Positions 31,019 to 43,550 of a stretch of DNA of 64,000 bases are shown here, piece after piece. The DNA comes from Cercophora sp. LCS_1 (lineage: Eukaryota > Ascomycota > Sordariomycetes > Sordariales > Lasiosphaeriaceae). The stretch is taken from assembly GCA_036250225.1 (NCBI GenBank), contig JAPZLL010000010.1, positions 1-64,000 on the forward strand. The letters run 5' to 3'. The notes beneath the pieces are model-generated. The model saw only the letters and a list, made by a program, of their open reading frames with translations. It was not told where the DNA came from and ran no database searches. Positions within the stretch are counted from its first letter, which is position 1. Every line of letters begins with the position of its first letter. A program made the position numbers and the translations under genes.

Positions 31019-31624
31019 GATGATTGAGCCAAAATGTCAGGAATTTTTGAGGAGGGCGCTGCGTATCTGGTGATGCTGGTTGTGCCTGTTGAGCTTGGGG
31101 AAGAATTACATTTCTTCATTTTCGAGGCCGCCTGTCGTTCTTTTCAATCCCCGTCAATCCTTGTCAGCCATGGCGTCACCGAAGATTCTCGCTGTTTGAC
31201 GTCGGGTCCATCTTTCCCAATTTGGAATGGAAGAAAACAACAATGACGTCGATGCACGGTCCAACGCGACTTCCCCACGACCCCGCGATTCTTGGCCATT
31301 CCCTACCCTTGAACACTCGCGTCGAGCTGCGCAATCCCGTGATCCGAAAGTGGCGTGCGGCTGCCTCGAGTGCCAAGATGGCGAACGCGCACTGCTGACC
31401 CGATTCGCGGCAAAGTCATTGGTCCGGGGTCCGATCGCAAAGGAACTTTGGAACGGGACATGCCGACGCGTCGCATCGTCTAGAATTTGGAGCTTGGATG
31501 GCGACTTTTCTATGCGTTTGCTTCACACACACGCAGCACAGTCAGCGATTGAGCTCTCCCCAAGCCGAGGTTCGGATACTGCATTTCGGAGCCGTCGGCG
31601 ACTGACGCCGGTTTGTTCTCCACC
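31019..31624. promoter_or_regulatory. Divergent promoter region
   Basis: About 606 bp between the DUF7726-like gene (-) and the ABC transporter gene (+). No gene or convincing motif seen. Confidence 0.4.
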
Positions 31625-34600
31625 ATGGCCGACCCGGAGAAGGCCAATCCTCCCAAAACAAACCCCGCTCCGGCCATTGACGTGATCGAGCCGGCGCCCG
31701 CGCTGCCTACACCGTCAAAGGAGGAGGAGCAAACGGCGGCCAGAATCAAGACGAGACCGGAGAGGGAACCTAAGCCGGCCGATTACTTTCGTGTTTTTAC
31801 TTATGCGACTCCTTTCGATGTCGCGTGTTTCATTGCTGCTGGAATTGCCTCCAGCGGCGCCGGCGTCGTCAGTGCTGCAAATCCGCGCGATCGTTTCCTT
31901 GCTAACCTGCGTTGCGGCAGACGCTCCCGCTGATGAACGTTGTTTTTGGGCAACTGATTGGCCAGTTCAATGACTACAACACGCCCGGCTCGACACAGTC
32001 GGAGAGCGAGTTCGAGGCACTTCTCAACAAGCAAAGGTGACGCTGGCACGAGGACTGGGCCTAAAACGCGGGCTCACTGTTGAATCTAGTCTCTACCTGT
32101 TGGCTCTCTTCCTTGGTCGTTTCGGTCTGAGCTACATCAACAAGGCACGATAGCCCCTGAGTCCTCTGTTTACGTTCGCGCCGTTTGCGACTACTGCTGA
32201 CAAAGATGCAGTTCGCCTTCCGAATGATGGGCATTCGTCTCTCATCAGCCATCCGTCTCCACTACCTGCAGAGCCTCTTCGGTCAGACGATCCATGTCCT
32301 CGATTCGATGCCCTCGGGCGCCGCTGCGAGCACCATCACAGCCACGGCAAATGTGCTGCAACTTGGGATTTCGGAGAAACTTGGTGTCTTTCTGGAGTTC
32401 ATCGCCACAATCATTGCAGCGGTTGCCGTCGCATTCAGTTACAACTGGGAGTTGACCCTCGTTACCTCGAGTGTCATCCTCTTCATCTTCTGTGTCTTGG
32501 GCGTGTTGTTGCCGTTCATCCTCAAGGGCCATGGCAGAATGACCAAGGTATTGCACCTGCTCGGCCACGAGTCGGCGACTCTCGACCCTGGCTAACCAGA
32601 TGTTAGGCCGAGGCCAAGGCCAACGCGGTCGCCAGCGAGACCTTTGGCGGTATTCGGATGATTACAGCATGCGGCGCGGAAGAACGGATCACGGCGAAAT
32701 ACGCCCAGTGGGTACAGGAAGCAAGGAAACACGGCCAGTTTACCGCCCCCCTCATCGCTCTCCAGTTCGGGATGATTGTAAGACAGGATATCTGAATGCT
32801 TGTTCGATCCTATCACTGATAAATCCCTTTGCAGTTCTTTGCCCTCTTTGCCGCCTTTGGTCTGGCTTTCTGGTATGGCGTCAAGCAAATCAGCGAGAAC
32901 AGGCTCGACAGCGTTGCCACAGTCCTCATGTACACATCACCTTTGTCGTTTATCAAGGCGCCGCTAACAGGAAGCTAGCGTTCTCATGTCCGTCATGATG
33001 ATCGTCATCTCCCTCGAACGCATCTCGAGCCCCCTCCTTGCCGTCGGCAAGGCCATGGTAGCAGCCTGTGAATTCTTTACTGTCATCGACGCCCCGAAGC
33101 CCTCGACTGGCTCCCTCAAAGAGCCCGACGTCACAGCCACGAACGATATCGTTTTCAACGACGTTACATTCGCCTACCCCGGTCGACCTCACGTCAAAGT
33201 CCTTGACGGTCTTGACCTCACCATCGAGGCCGGCAAGCTAACTGCCATCGTGGGGCCTTCCGGTTCCGGCAAGAGTACCATTGTTGGCCTGATACAGCGA
33301 TGGTACACCCTGCAGGACCAATACGTTATTGAGAAGGCGGTCGAGAAGGACAAGAAGAAGAAAAAGAAGGGCAAAGATGGCGAAGCGGACAAGGAGAGCA
33401 GCGATGACGACCTGGCGGAGAAGGAGGCGCCAGAGGAGACCGGTCCCAAGGTTGAACTGTCCGGATCCGTCACAACAGCTGGCCATCCGCTGGACGACAT
33501 CGAGCTCAAGTGGTGGCGGTCCCAGATCGGACTCGTGCAACAGGAGCCGTTCTTGTTCAACGACACCATCTACCAGAATGTGGCCTACGGCTTGGTTGGT
33601 TCCGAGTGGGAAGACGAACCCGAAGAACGGAAGAGAGAGTTGGTCAAGGAGGCTTGCAAGGAGGCGTTTGCCGACGAGTTTATCGATCGGCTACCAGATG
33701 TACGTTTACCTCTCTATCCTTGGACCTGATACTGACGGTTGGTTAGGGCTATGACACCAAGGTGGGAGATGCGGGAGCCAAGCTCTCCGGCGGCCAACGT
33801 CAGCGCATCGCCATCGCGCGTAGCATCATTCGCAAGCCAAAGATCCTCATTCTCGACGAGGCCACGAGCGCCATCGATGTGCGAAGCGAACGTATCGTTC
33901 AAGCCGCCCTCGACCGAGTTGCGCGAAACCGAACGACGGTCACGATTGCCCACCGCCTGTCCACCATCAAGAAGGCTGACCGCATTGTTGTGTTGCAAAA
34001 AGGAAGGTTGGTGGAGACAGGGACACACGACAGTTTGTTGCAGAACTCCGAAGGCGTCTACTATGGCCTCGTGCACGCCCAGCAGCTTTCACTTGGAGGC
34101 ACCACCGAGGGAGCCGACGAGGAAGCGGAAGCCCAAGAGGAAGACATTGGCAAGATTCTCAGCAGAGAAAAGAGCGCGGCCAAGTCTGATGGCGGTGACG
34201 CTGGAGCAGGACCCGACGTCAAAAATCGCAATCTGTTTGCCAGCTTCGGTCGACTGCTGTACGAGCAGCGATCAAGGTTTCCATCCTACGTCCTGACTGT
34301 CTTCTTCGCTATGGTGTGTGCCGGTGAGTAGCCCCTCCATCTGCGTCATGTTGCCGACTAACCACATCCAGCTGGCACTCCTCTCCAAGCCTACCTCTTT
34401 GCCAAGGTCGTTGAAGTGTACCAATACACGAATGATCCACCAAAGTTTAGGCAGGAGGGTAACTTTTGGTCTCTGATGTGGCTCGTCCTTGCCATTGGCG
34501 TTGGTCTCGGCTACTTCCTCATGGGCTATGTGGCCACGCATCTCGCCCATTACATCTCGGCCACATACCGGCAGCAGTATTTCGAGTCGATCCTGTTCCA

Positions 34601-36155
34601 GAAAACCTCTTACTTTGACTACGACGACCACTCACAAGGCGCCCTCACGTCACGTGTGGCAGGAGACCCCAAGCAGCTTGAGGAACTCCTGGGCATCAAT
34701 ATGGCTATGGTTTACACAGCAGTCTTTGGCCTCATCGGCGCCTTGGCCATTGCCTTCGCCCACAGCTGGAAGATCACACTCGTGGCATTCTTTGTCACCG
34801 TTCCCCTGGGCATCATCTCCATGTACTGGCGTTTCCGCTACGAGGTCGAATTCGAAAAGATGAACGCCGCCGTGTTCGAAGAATCCTCCAAGTTTGCCTC
34901 CGAGTCTATCGGTGCCTTTCGGAGTGTGGCGGCCTTTACGCTAGAGGGCATCATCTGCGACCGCTACAACACTCTGCTCAGGGGCCACATCACCACGGCG
35001 TACAAGAAAGCTCGATGGCAGAGTGGCATATTCGCCTTTTCGGATAGCGTCAGCATCGGATGCCAAGCACTCATCTTTTGGTACGGTGGGAAGCTTCTTG
35101 CTTCTAAGGAGGTTGATGTCGTCAACTACTTGATCGCCTTCTTCGCCGTCATCCAGGGCGCCGAGGCAGCTGGCCAGGGCCTGGCATTTGGGCCAAACGC
35201 CGCACAGGCCGGGCAGGCGTCGAACCGGATTCTCAACACCAGAGAGACACGAAATCGTGATGCTATTGCGAGCTCTGAGACTGTTCCTGACACCGATGGC
35301 GGGGTGAAGATCGAGCTGCGAGATGTGCACTTCAAATATCCCACCCGGGACGTCTCGGTGTTCAAAGGCCTGAATCTTACCATCGAAAAGGGCCAATTTG
35401 CCGCCCTGGTCGGTGCCTCCGGGTGTGGAAAGACGAGTATCATCTCACTCCTGGAACGCTTTTACGATGTGGGCAAGGGCAAGATTCTGGCCAACGGGAG
35501 AGACATTACCGAGATCAATGTGTATGAGTACCGCAAGAATCTATCTCTTGTCGCCCAAGAAGCGACGCTCTTTCAAGGTCAGTTATTCCCCGGTCGTTCA
35601 TATTGAGATTTCATTGACAGCTAACCACCGTCGCAGGTTCCATCCGCGATAATGTCCTCCTCGGCGTGGACCCGGCTTCAGTCACCGAAGAACAGCTCCA
35701 CCAAGTCTGCCGCGACGCCTCGATCCATGACTTCATCGTATCGCTGCCTGAAGGCTACAACACCGGCATTGGAAGTAAGGGAATCTCTTTGTCAGGCGGC
35801 CAAAAACAACGACTTGCTATCGCCCGCGCCTTAATCCGTAATCCCAAGATTCTCTTGCTTGACGAGGCGACAAGCTCCCTCGACTCAGAGTCCGAAAAAC
35901 TCGTGCAGGCTGCGTTTGAGCGCGCTGGCAAGGGTCGCACAATGGTTGTCGTTGCGCACCGTCTTGCTACCGTGCAGAATGCCGATATCATTTTTGTCCT
36001 GGGTGAGGGCAAATTGTTGGAGAAGGGAACGCACCAGCAGTTGCTGAAGAATAAGGGGGTGTATTGGAATATGGTAAGTGTTTGCCTTGAGTTGCGATGC
36101 AAAGTGTCGTGAACTGACTTGTTTGTAGTGTCATAGCCAAGCGCTTGACCGTTGA
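31625..36155 (+). CDS. ABCB-type multidrug/peptide full transporter
   Basis: Eleven exons: 31625-31867, 31921-32036, 32090-32144, 32212-32547, 32607-32777, 32835-32929, 32979-33699, 33747-34323, 34372-35577, 35637-36073, 36129-36155, giving 1327 aa in a TMD-NBD-TMD-NBD order. NBD1: Walker A GPSGSGKS, signature LSGGQRQR, Walker B ILILDEATS, then AHRLST. NBD2: GASGCGKT, LSGGQKQR, ILLLDEATS, AHRLAT. Between Walker A and the Q-loop of NBD1 lies an insertion of about 60 residues with a lysine run (KDKKKKKKGK) and an acidic part. The intron after exon 3 must use a GC donor (AAG/gcacga...tgcag). Expected role: ATP-driven export of drugs or lipophilic compounds at plasma or vacuolar membrane, as for P-glycoprotein-like fungal MDR1/PMDR proteins. 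Confidence 0.92.
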
Positions 36156-36841
36156 CGAGGTCTTCGTTTGTGGAAAAGGTGGTTCGAAAGATCCTGGCAA
36201 CATAATACTCTTGCATAATCCTCCCCTCTTGTATAATATGAGTTTACATTCTCACCTCCCCGTTGCGATCGTCACCACATTGCATCCTCATTTCCACTAC
36301 GCCGCAAACCTGCATGTTAAGAGGCGAAGGAATCGACTCAGGTCACGAGGCGCCGTCCCTACTTCTTTCACCGTCCTCTCACGCCTTTTGCCTAATTCCG
36401 ATAGTTCCCTGGGGCCAAAGTGTTGGAAGTTGCCCCCGGCCGAGCAATTACCAGCACGAGTCCTGCAAACGGGAAGTTCCACCAGTTGATTCGACAGCGA
36501 TACAGCGGAGATTATCCGGGCGCAGAAGGATCGCTCTGCTGCTATCGAGCTGCACACGATCGAAAGAAGCGAAATAGCAAACTAACGCCTCGAGTCTCTC
36601 CTGCGGGGTCACAGTCTTTACACAGGGGTGTCCGGTCCTTGAACTCGGCGCCCTTGCTCCCGACATAGCACGTGGCGTGCTCCATGAAGCAACGAGCATG
36701 AAGGACAGTGTCATGTGCTTGAAGACGTCCCCAGCTTCTGTAGTCCGCAGAGTTAGGAACTGTCGCCGTATATGAGAGACAGTTTACCTGCCTCAAGGCA
36801 TCAGAAAGGCCCTTGCACCTGTCTGTGACAAAACGGCAACA
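36156..36841. other. Intergenic, no gene seen
   Basis: 3' flank of the ABC transporter and promoter of the modular secreted protein; only short frames. Confidence 0.5.
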
Positions 36842-39581
36842 ATGCAACCTGCACTCCTCGTCTGTCTCTTGCACATATTGGGCGCTCTAGCCCTGGCCGC
36901 CATTCCTGAAGTCGAAAGCCCACCCACTCAAGATGCCAACCTCAATGTTCATCAGGTCGAGGATCTTACCTCATCTGTGTCCGGGACTCCCATGCCCTCC
37001 GCCACCTCAGCGCCGCCACAAGCAACATTCCGACCTCCTGGTGCTTGTTCCAACATATTATACAAGACTCCCGTTTACGAGTTTGGCAACGTGCACGCCG
37101 AAGTGACCTTCCGAGCCAACGGCTCAACCCAAGCGCCATACTACCACGCAAACTTCACTGTGTGGGACGCGGCCAACCGCCTCGCCCTTTTTTGCGATTG
37201 GGGCGTGTTGTATTGGTCGAGCTACCAGGATGATGGCTATTCGCGTGATGCTTGTCGATATGTCGGCACGGATTACAAGGGAGATTTTGAGCAGCAGATG
37301 CACCTACAGGTGCAACTGTTTGGAGTCGAGGACACTGGTGGGCGAGTTATCAGACTAGTTCAGTACTGGTATTGCACACAGGGTAATGGATCTTATCCGT
37401 AAGTACTGATCCCATCAACGCATTTCGAGGCGGCATAAACTGACGGTGAAGACTCCTCATCCAATCCAAAGCAGAGGCAGAGATTGTCGTTTCTTGCCCT
37501 TCATCCGGAGACCGGGACGGTCCGTATGCTTGCAACGTCACGACTCCTCTCCCCGTCACGGCCAATACGACTTGGACCCCGCCAACGCTTCCACCCGAGA
37601 ACCAAAGATTGGTTCCACGACCAAGTCCATCGCCACAAGCGGCCAACACTGGGATATCGCCGCCTCCAGCGGAGGACTGCACCTCTGCGTCCTTCACACA
37701 TCCCGACTGGACCTTGACTGACGCGGCCTACACTTCGTATTTCAAGGGTGCAACCCCAGGCGAGTCTTCACTGAACTTTACCCTGGCCAGCTCCGCGACG
37801 GGAGCTCAAATCAGTTGCGGATGGGAGGGCACCATGAAAGACCGCACCTTTTATGGCGACAAGGGCCTCATGGTGCTCGCCTGCTCGGGCGTCGAGACAC
37901 CAGCACGAAGCAACGACTCAGTTGTGCCAACGTATGAGTGGGAAAAACGCATTTTAACCATCTACCACGACTGGCGGTGTGGCGACGCGCAAGGGAGTTA
38001 CTCGTAAGTCCCTGTCGCTCATCATTTCAAACAGCAGAACTAACGGACTTGACTCAGAACCAACTTCAGCGCATACCAAAGTCTCACCGTACCATGGTAC
38101 TGCGTTGAGAACAACGGAAAGCTCTGCCGCTCCAACCCCCTGACCATCCGTGGCCAGCTCACAGCGCCCGCCCGCATCTATCAGCCCGAGCTTCCACCAC
38201 CGCCTGCCTTACCATCAAACATGAGCGTGGCAGGATGCACGGCGAGGTCTGGAGGTCCAGGTTGGCAGATCGCAAAGTTTTGGTTCAACCAGACAAGACT
38301 CACCGAGCTACGCGGTGCTGATCGCGACAGACTGACGAGAAACTCGCTGCAACGAAGGGTGATGGAAGTCGAGCTCCGAAACGTGGCCAACAACTACGTG
38401 ACCAGCTGCACCATCACCAGCGACAAAGTCAACGACGGCGTGGGAGGGTGGTCCCGCTGCGAGTTAGAAGCTGCTGGCGCGGGCGGCGGGTACAGAATCG
38501 AGACATTCATCCAGTTCAACCACAGCTACACCGGTCGATCAACCTTCAGCTGGAACCAGACTTGGTATTGCAGCGACACCGATCCTTCTGTGCCGTGAGT
38601 ACCCTTCTTGCCACTCGACAACACTAACACCCATTAGCCTGGTCTTCTCGGCCACGGCAGCCGCTGTGCCTTTCTGCGGCTGGACAAACACAACCATCGA
38701 AGACGCCGTAAGTCCACCCTCCCACCTTGTTTCGTGGTACTCACCCGGACTCCAGTGCACCGTCGTCCCACCTGCAAACCCCTTCCCGCCCTCCGCCCAA
38801 TGCACACACACCTACAGCACCCGGTGGTGCGCCGTCGGCATCTACGAACCCGGCAGCGGCGCCATCCGAAACCCCTACCGCATCCACACCGGCACACTGA
38901 CTTCCACATCCCAAATCCCACTCGCCAATCTCACAGCACCCACAACCGACATCAACACAAACAGCTGCACCATCGCCTCGCTCGCTCGCGGTCCCGTGAC
39001 GTGGCGGTTGAAACAACAACCATCAACGCCTTTACTTACTACCGCCTGGCCGTCTTCAAAAGACCCGCGATCAGCAGAAACGAAATTTCGTGCGTTGTTG
39101 GAGAGTTCGGCGCTACCGGGGAAGGTAACCACGCTGAGAGCTATTTCGTTTGGGGATAGCGACGATGAGATGACGCCTTGGTTACCCTTTTGGCAGCCGG
39201 CGTATGTCTACCCCAGGCATGGGCTGCCGGAGGGCGTGACGAATTTCACGATGCGGTTTGATGCGACGACGGGGTATGCCGAGATGGGGATGGGGTGGGT
39301 CTGCGGCGATCGGAGTCCGGGGAGGCCGTGAGTTCTCTTTTCTTTCTCCTTTCTTTCTTTTTCTCTTTTGCCTGTGGTGAAATGGTTTTGCTGACGATGA
39401 AGGTGGTAGGATTACTTTTGGTGCGTCGTGGGCTGGGTATCTGCCTATGAAGTGTCGGCTTCCATCTCAGAGCGCGTCGACTGTGTTGAATGTGACTGCT
39501 TTTGACGGGGTGGCTTGTGATCTTGACACGGCGGATGGGTCGATGACAATTGTGCCGACGATGGCATTTCGGGTGGGATGA
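36842..39581 (+). CDS. Large secreted protein made of exon-encoded repeats
   Basis: Five exons, 36842-37398, 37452-38003, 38058-38594, 38638-39327, 39410-39581, code for 835 aa. The signal peptide is MQPALLVCLLHILGALALAA. All four introns lie in the same phase and after the same kind of sequence: a tryptophan/cysteine element (WYCTQGNGSYP, WRCGDAQGSYS, WYCSDTDPSVP, WVCGDRSPGRP) is interrupted two bases into its last codon. Each exon therefore encodes one related unit: start region with a CxxxxC pair, a middle of beta-like sequence with N-glycosylation sites, and the W-x-C-x-x-x end. The first acceptor is 'gaag', a little unusual but the only one that keeps frame. No known domain recognised; an extracellular or cell-wall role is inferred from the signal peptide. 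Confidence 0.8.
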
Positions 39582-40168
39582 GGTCCGAAGAGGCCGAATT
39601 ATTATTCAGGGAATGAAGTCTGTGAAGATTAGCAAATGTTGATTATGATACTGGATTTGTCAGGGGCCCCAAGCATGAGCATGCTAGGGAGAGAGACAGG
39701 TGCGAAGCGCCCTACATATTAAGCACCAAATTGAGATTTCAGCGAACACCTGGTTGGTAGACCATAGTACTCTTCGGGATCAAGCCCTGTCGATCGCTGC
39801 ACCTGCACGACCTGGTCATATTCATCGCCTTGGTCATGCTGTGCGAAACGACTGTCGGTGCATCCACATAGAAATCCAGGCAGGTCAATCCATGCCGGGT
39901 GCCGGAAGAAGAGCCGATGCAGAAGGATGCGGCGATGTTGCTTTTCTCGGAGCCAGCGGAGCGTTGTAATGAATGTTTGCCGGTCTGGGTATTTTAACCG
40001 GCGGGGACAGAAGAGCTCAACCCTGGGTGGGAGCTGGGTGTTGTGACCACTCTCCCACGTTCCGCGTCGTTGACACTAGAAAGTATGAGCAAGCCGCACA
40101 AAACCCACAAGGTAAAACTTGAAGAAACCACAAAAGTCTCCTCCGCAGGGAGGTGAACCACAAGAACA
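39582..40168. other. Intergenic, no gene seen
   Basis: 3' flank and promoter region between two secreted-protein genes on the same strand. Confidence 0.5.
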
Positions 40169-40870
40169 ATGCATCGCCAACTCGTCCTCACCACCGCCGC
40201 TGCCTACCTCGCCGCCCTAGCCACGGCACAGTTCTTCACGTATCCCACCAAAGGCGCATCACCAGTCCTGCCGCATACGGCCGTCTACACAACCACCTTG
40301 GTCGGCGACGCCCGAAATAACCCACCCCAGGATGCCATCACAACCGTCGTCGTCACCTTGATCGAGCCCCGCGTAGTCCGCTGGCCATTTGAGGGTTGGC
40401 CGCCCGAGGACGGCACCCCCGTAACGGGCACGGCCATCTCGCGCTTTTCCGCGGCGCAGCAGGCTAGGTCCACGTGGTCCGAGACGGCGCAAATTGTCTG
40501 GATGCTCACCGGGAATAACGGACTGCTGCACAACGACGCCGATGAAACAGCTGCAGCGGCGCAGGATCCCAAGGCCGTTGCGGTCACTGCTGTGTATACA
40601 GACTACAGTGATTTTACCACGACTGTGGCTGCTCCATGGGCGCCGCGTGTCAAGTCCGTTTACTCTTCGACGGTCCGCGAGACGGTTGTTGAGAGGGTCG
40701 GGACGGGGTACCCGGCGACTATTATCCGGACGGGATACACGAATATTGTTGTGACGGTGACGGGGACAGTTATCGATGGTCCTACTAGCACAAATGAGGC
40801 GGCGACGACGTCGTATGTGTGGACGACGACCATGGTGCAGGCTTCTGTGCGTCCGTTGGCGCGGGGGTAG
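40169..40870 (+). CDS. Small secreted protein, Thr/Val-rich
   Basis: Single exon, 233 aa. MHRQLVLTTAAAYLAALATA is a clear signal peptide. The mature protein has no cysteine that I notice in the central part and carries Thr/Val-rich beta-like segments: AVYTTTLVGDARNNPPQDAI then TTVVVTLIEP, and later YSDFTTTVAAPWAPR, SVYSSTVRETVVERV, TNIVVTVTGTV. No GPI signal is obvious at the end (VRPLARG). No family recognised; it may be a cell-wall-associated protein. Codon use resembles neighbouring genes. Confidence 0.75.
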   Translation: MHRQLVLTTAAAYLAALATAQFFTYPTKGASPVLPHTAVYTTTLVGDARNNPPQDAITTVVVTLIEPRVVRWPFEGWPPEDGTPVTGTAISRFSAAQQARSTWSETAQIVWMLTGNNGLLHNDADETAAAAQDPKAVAVTAVYTDYSDFTTTVAAPWAPRVKSVYSSTVRETVVERVGTGYPATIIRTGYTNIVVTVTGTVIDGPTSTNEAATTSYVWTTTMVQASVRPLARG

Positions 40871-41807
40871 AAGACGGCGTCGAGGTGGGCATGGGATGGA
40901 CCTGACGGGCGCAAGTGTTGAAGTTTCTTCCCGGCAATTTGTTTCGGAAGTTCTTGGAGTTGCGTTGGAGGAGCGAGTCTTGGTCGGTAATCCTCTTGCA
41001 GGCGTTTTTGTCGTGTGTTGGTCAGCTTCGTAGCCATGCGATCCCTACTTTTTGTTGCATTCACGATCTCCAACCTGGACATTTTTGGGCCCGTGATGCT
41101 GTCGGACAATGCTGGCCACCGGGGCTATTCGCTGCAGGATTGCAGTGGTTCAAGCAAAAAGGCGCGGCGTGGCTCATCTTGCACCGGGTCGTCATTGCAG
41201 GGAGAGGCCCAGGGTGTTGGGTCGCGAATCTGACAGGCAGCGGATGTGATTGCCGAATGAAAGTTCGGACCTTTCTTCCTTCCTCGTTTCCAGGAATACG
41301 CCTGGTAGCAGTTTGCGGCGTGGAAATGTCGACTGACCATCCCCTGGTGTCTTGTCAGGGGTTTGTGCAACCATCAGCAACATGGGTTGCTGGCATCGGA
41401 CAATGCGAGTCACAGCTGTCGGGTCTGAGCCTCATGTGCAAGTCGCATTTCTCCGAGTTCGTCCAATGTCGTCAGGGCCCGAGACGTCCGGGTAAGTCTG
41501 CTAGTCGCAGTAAGCCTTACCAGGCACGCTGCGCCGCTTGGAAATCCCTACAGCGTTGTAGTGACCTGACCAACAATTGTGATGGCACCGCCTGTCAGAG
41601 TTACGAGGAGGATGCGATTGAAGGTTGCGCGTGGCGAGGAAAGAGCGGAATGTCGACCTGGTATGAAAAGGAGACTTGTCACTGCCGAACACCTGGGCCA
41701 AATGAATTGGAAAGACACCGCAACGGCGCTTATCTGTTACTCGCTACGCTGAGGATATTTGTTGCTTGCTTTAACTCCGCTTCAGCTTTTCAGAACGGCG
41801 CGGCAGG
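40871..41807. other. Intergenic, one long ATG-less frame
   Basis: An open frame of about 299 codons (40915-41811, +) runs across this gap, but starts at a GTG, has no recognisable domain and an odd amino-acid mix. I treat it as chance. The promoter of the tannase-family gene is expected here. Confidence 0.45.
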
Positions 41808-43550
41808 ATGAGATCGTCGTCGCTGGCAAGCGCAGTTGCCGCCCTTTTGGGGTTGGGCCTGGCTGCTCCTTCCTCCAACCATGTCGGGCCCCGCCAAAGC
41901 GAGAGCGAAAATCTGAAGAACTGCACAAAGCCGTTCTTTGAAGACGTCATCAGAAAAGCGAACCTCGTCGACAAGGTTGAAGTCGCAGACAATTCACCCT
42001 ACACTTCATCTTCTGAGCCGTACGCTATACCCGTGCTCTATTATGCAAACCACAACAGCACACTCAACGTTCCCGATATTTGCGGCGCCCGCATCAAAGT
42101 CAAAGGCACGAAAAACGTCGCATTCGAGTTGTACCTTCCAAGCCGGGCCAACTGGAACATGCGCTTCCTCACCGTCGGCAATGGAGCGTTCGCCGGCGGG
42201 GCCAGTCGTGTCGACATGTTCAGCCGTGCCGTCTATGGCTGGGCGACCATGTCAACGAATACTGGCCACGAAAACGACAATTCTTCACTTCCAGGTCTGC
42301 TGGACTGGGCGAAAAACGAGCCGGACCTGCAGAAAGACTGGGCTTACAGGGCCATGGCACAGTCGGTGCCCTACGCCAAGGCCATTGTTGCGGGGTACTA
42401 TGAAGGCATCTCGATGAGGGGAAACTACTACTCTGGTTGTTCCACTGGCGGCCGTCAGGGCATCCGACAGATCGAAGAAGATCCCAATAGCTTTGACGGC
42501 ATGCTCATTGGTGCCCCGGCCTGGAACATCAAGTCATTTGTTGGAGTCATCTCGCGCATCGGCTGGCTCGCCGAAACGTCCGGTCTAAAGGATACGGATA
42601 CCGATCCCTTCCTGACCTTTCGCATTAAGGAGACTGTCTACAACATATGCAATGGGCTCGACGGTTCCATCACTGACGAGGCCGTCCGCGACATGGACAA
42701 GTGCCGGACTGCCCTCCGAGGAAGCAGCACGAACGAGACTCTGTGGCGAGGGTCCTTCACGACCGTTGCCCAACGAGAGGCCTTTTTAACCCTGATAGAG
42801 GAGTTCAAATCACCTGTCGATGATACTAGCTACGCCGGCGACGGCTTTGAACCCACTGCAGCCTGGGACTTGGGGTTCTCGACCTACCTGTCGGACCGCA
42901 GGCGCAACGGAGACTTCACTAATCAGTTTGCAAAGTACTTCCTGAACGACACATCTCGGGACCTCGTCTGGGACGACAGCGAGCATGGAAAACGGCTCCT
43001 GGGGGATCTTACCGAGTGGAATGACCGGGTGCGTGCCCAAGCCGACCCGATACTCCTCGGCAATGGCACGTACAAGGGAAAGACAATCCTTTACACAGGC
43101 ACTTCAGACGGTTTTGTATCCTCAATCGGGACTCGCCGCGCTTATGATATCGCTGGAGGCAACAGCAACAACAATCTCGCTTACTTTGAGATCCCGGGCA
43201 TGCCTCACTGCGTCGATCTTGGCACCGGTGCCAGCAAAAATCCTCCTTGGTATATCGGTGCCGTCGGCCTGTATATCCCGGCTCCGAACAACGTCTATTA
43301 TATGCCGAATAATACCGGGCTGGATGGTAGCAGTCTTTTTGACGCCCGGCATGACGCGCTGACAGCACTTGCTGAGTGGCACGAGAACAACAGGGGTCGG
43401 CCGGACAGTATTATCGCTACGGCTTTCTCAACCTGGGGAGATGGGAAGTTTGAGGTTTCAAAACAGAGGCCTATTTGCCGGTTCCCACTAAAGCAAAACC
43501 TGAAGAACGAGACAAACGTGAACAAGGCGGAAGGTTGGAGTTGCGAATAG
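41808..43550 (+). CDS. Tannase/feruloyl esterase family secreted hydrolase
   Basis: Single exon, 580 aa. Signal peptide MRSSSLASAVAALLGLGLAA. The catalytic set is Ser212 in GCSTGGRQG, Asp434 in TGTSDGFV and His467 in GMPHC. Cys211 and Cys468 flank Ser and His and form the diagnostic CS-D-HC disulfide arrangement of this family. Other landmarks: ICGARIKVKGTKNVAFELYL, FLTVGNGAFAGG, GWATMSTNTGHENDNSS, and a lid-like insert at about 260-400. It hydrolyses ester bonds of plant phenolics such as tannins or feruloylated polysaccharides outside the cell; which one cannot be told. Supports a plant-biomass-degrading or plant-associated lifestyle. Confidence 0.94.
   Translation: MRSSSLASAVAALLGLGLAAPSSNHVGPRQSESENLKNCTKPFFEDVIRKANLVDKVEVADNSPYTSSSEPYAIPVLYYANHNSTLNVPDICGARIKVKGTKNVAFELYLPSRANWNMRFLTVGNGAFAGGASRVDMFSRAVYGWATMSTNTGHENDNSSLPGLLDWAKNEPDLQKDWAYRAMAQSVPYAKAIVAGYYEGISMRGNYYSGCSTGGRQGIRQIEEDPNSFDGMLIGAPAWNIKSFVGVISRIGWLAETSGLKDTDTDPFLTFRIKETVYNICNGLDGSITDEAVRDMDKCRTALRGSSTNETLWRGSFTTVAQREAFLTLIEEFKSPVDDTSYAGDGFEPTAAWDLGFSTYLSDRRRNGDFTNQFAKYFLNDTSRDLVWDDSEHGKRLLGDLTEWNDRVRAQADPILLGNGTYKGKTILYTGTSDGFVSSIGTRRAYDIAGGNSNNNLAYFEIPGMPHCVDLGTGASKNPPWYIGAVGLYIPAPNNVYYMPNNTGLDGSSLFDARHDALTALAEWHENNRGRPDSIIATAFSTWGDGKFEVSKQRPICRFPLKQNLKNETNVNKAEGWSCE

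Noticed and set aside
40915..41811. Long open frame of about 299 codons on the plus strand
   Set aside because: Begins at GTG rather than ATG, has no recognisable domain or signal peptide, odd composition, and overlaps the promoter and start of the tannase-family gene.
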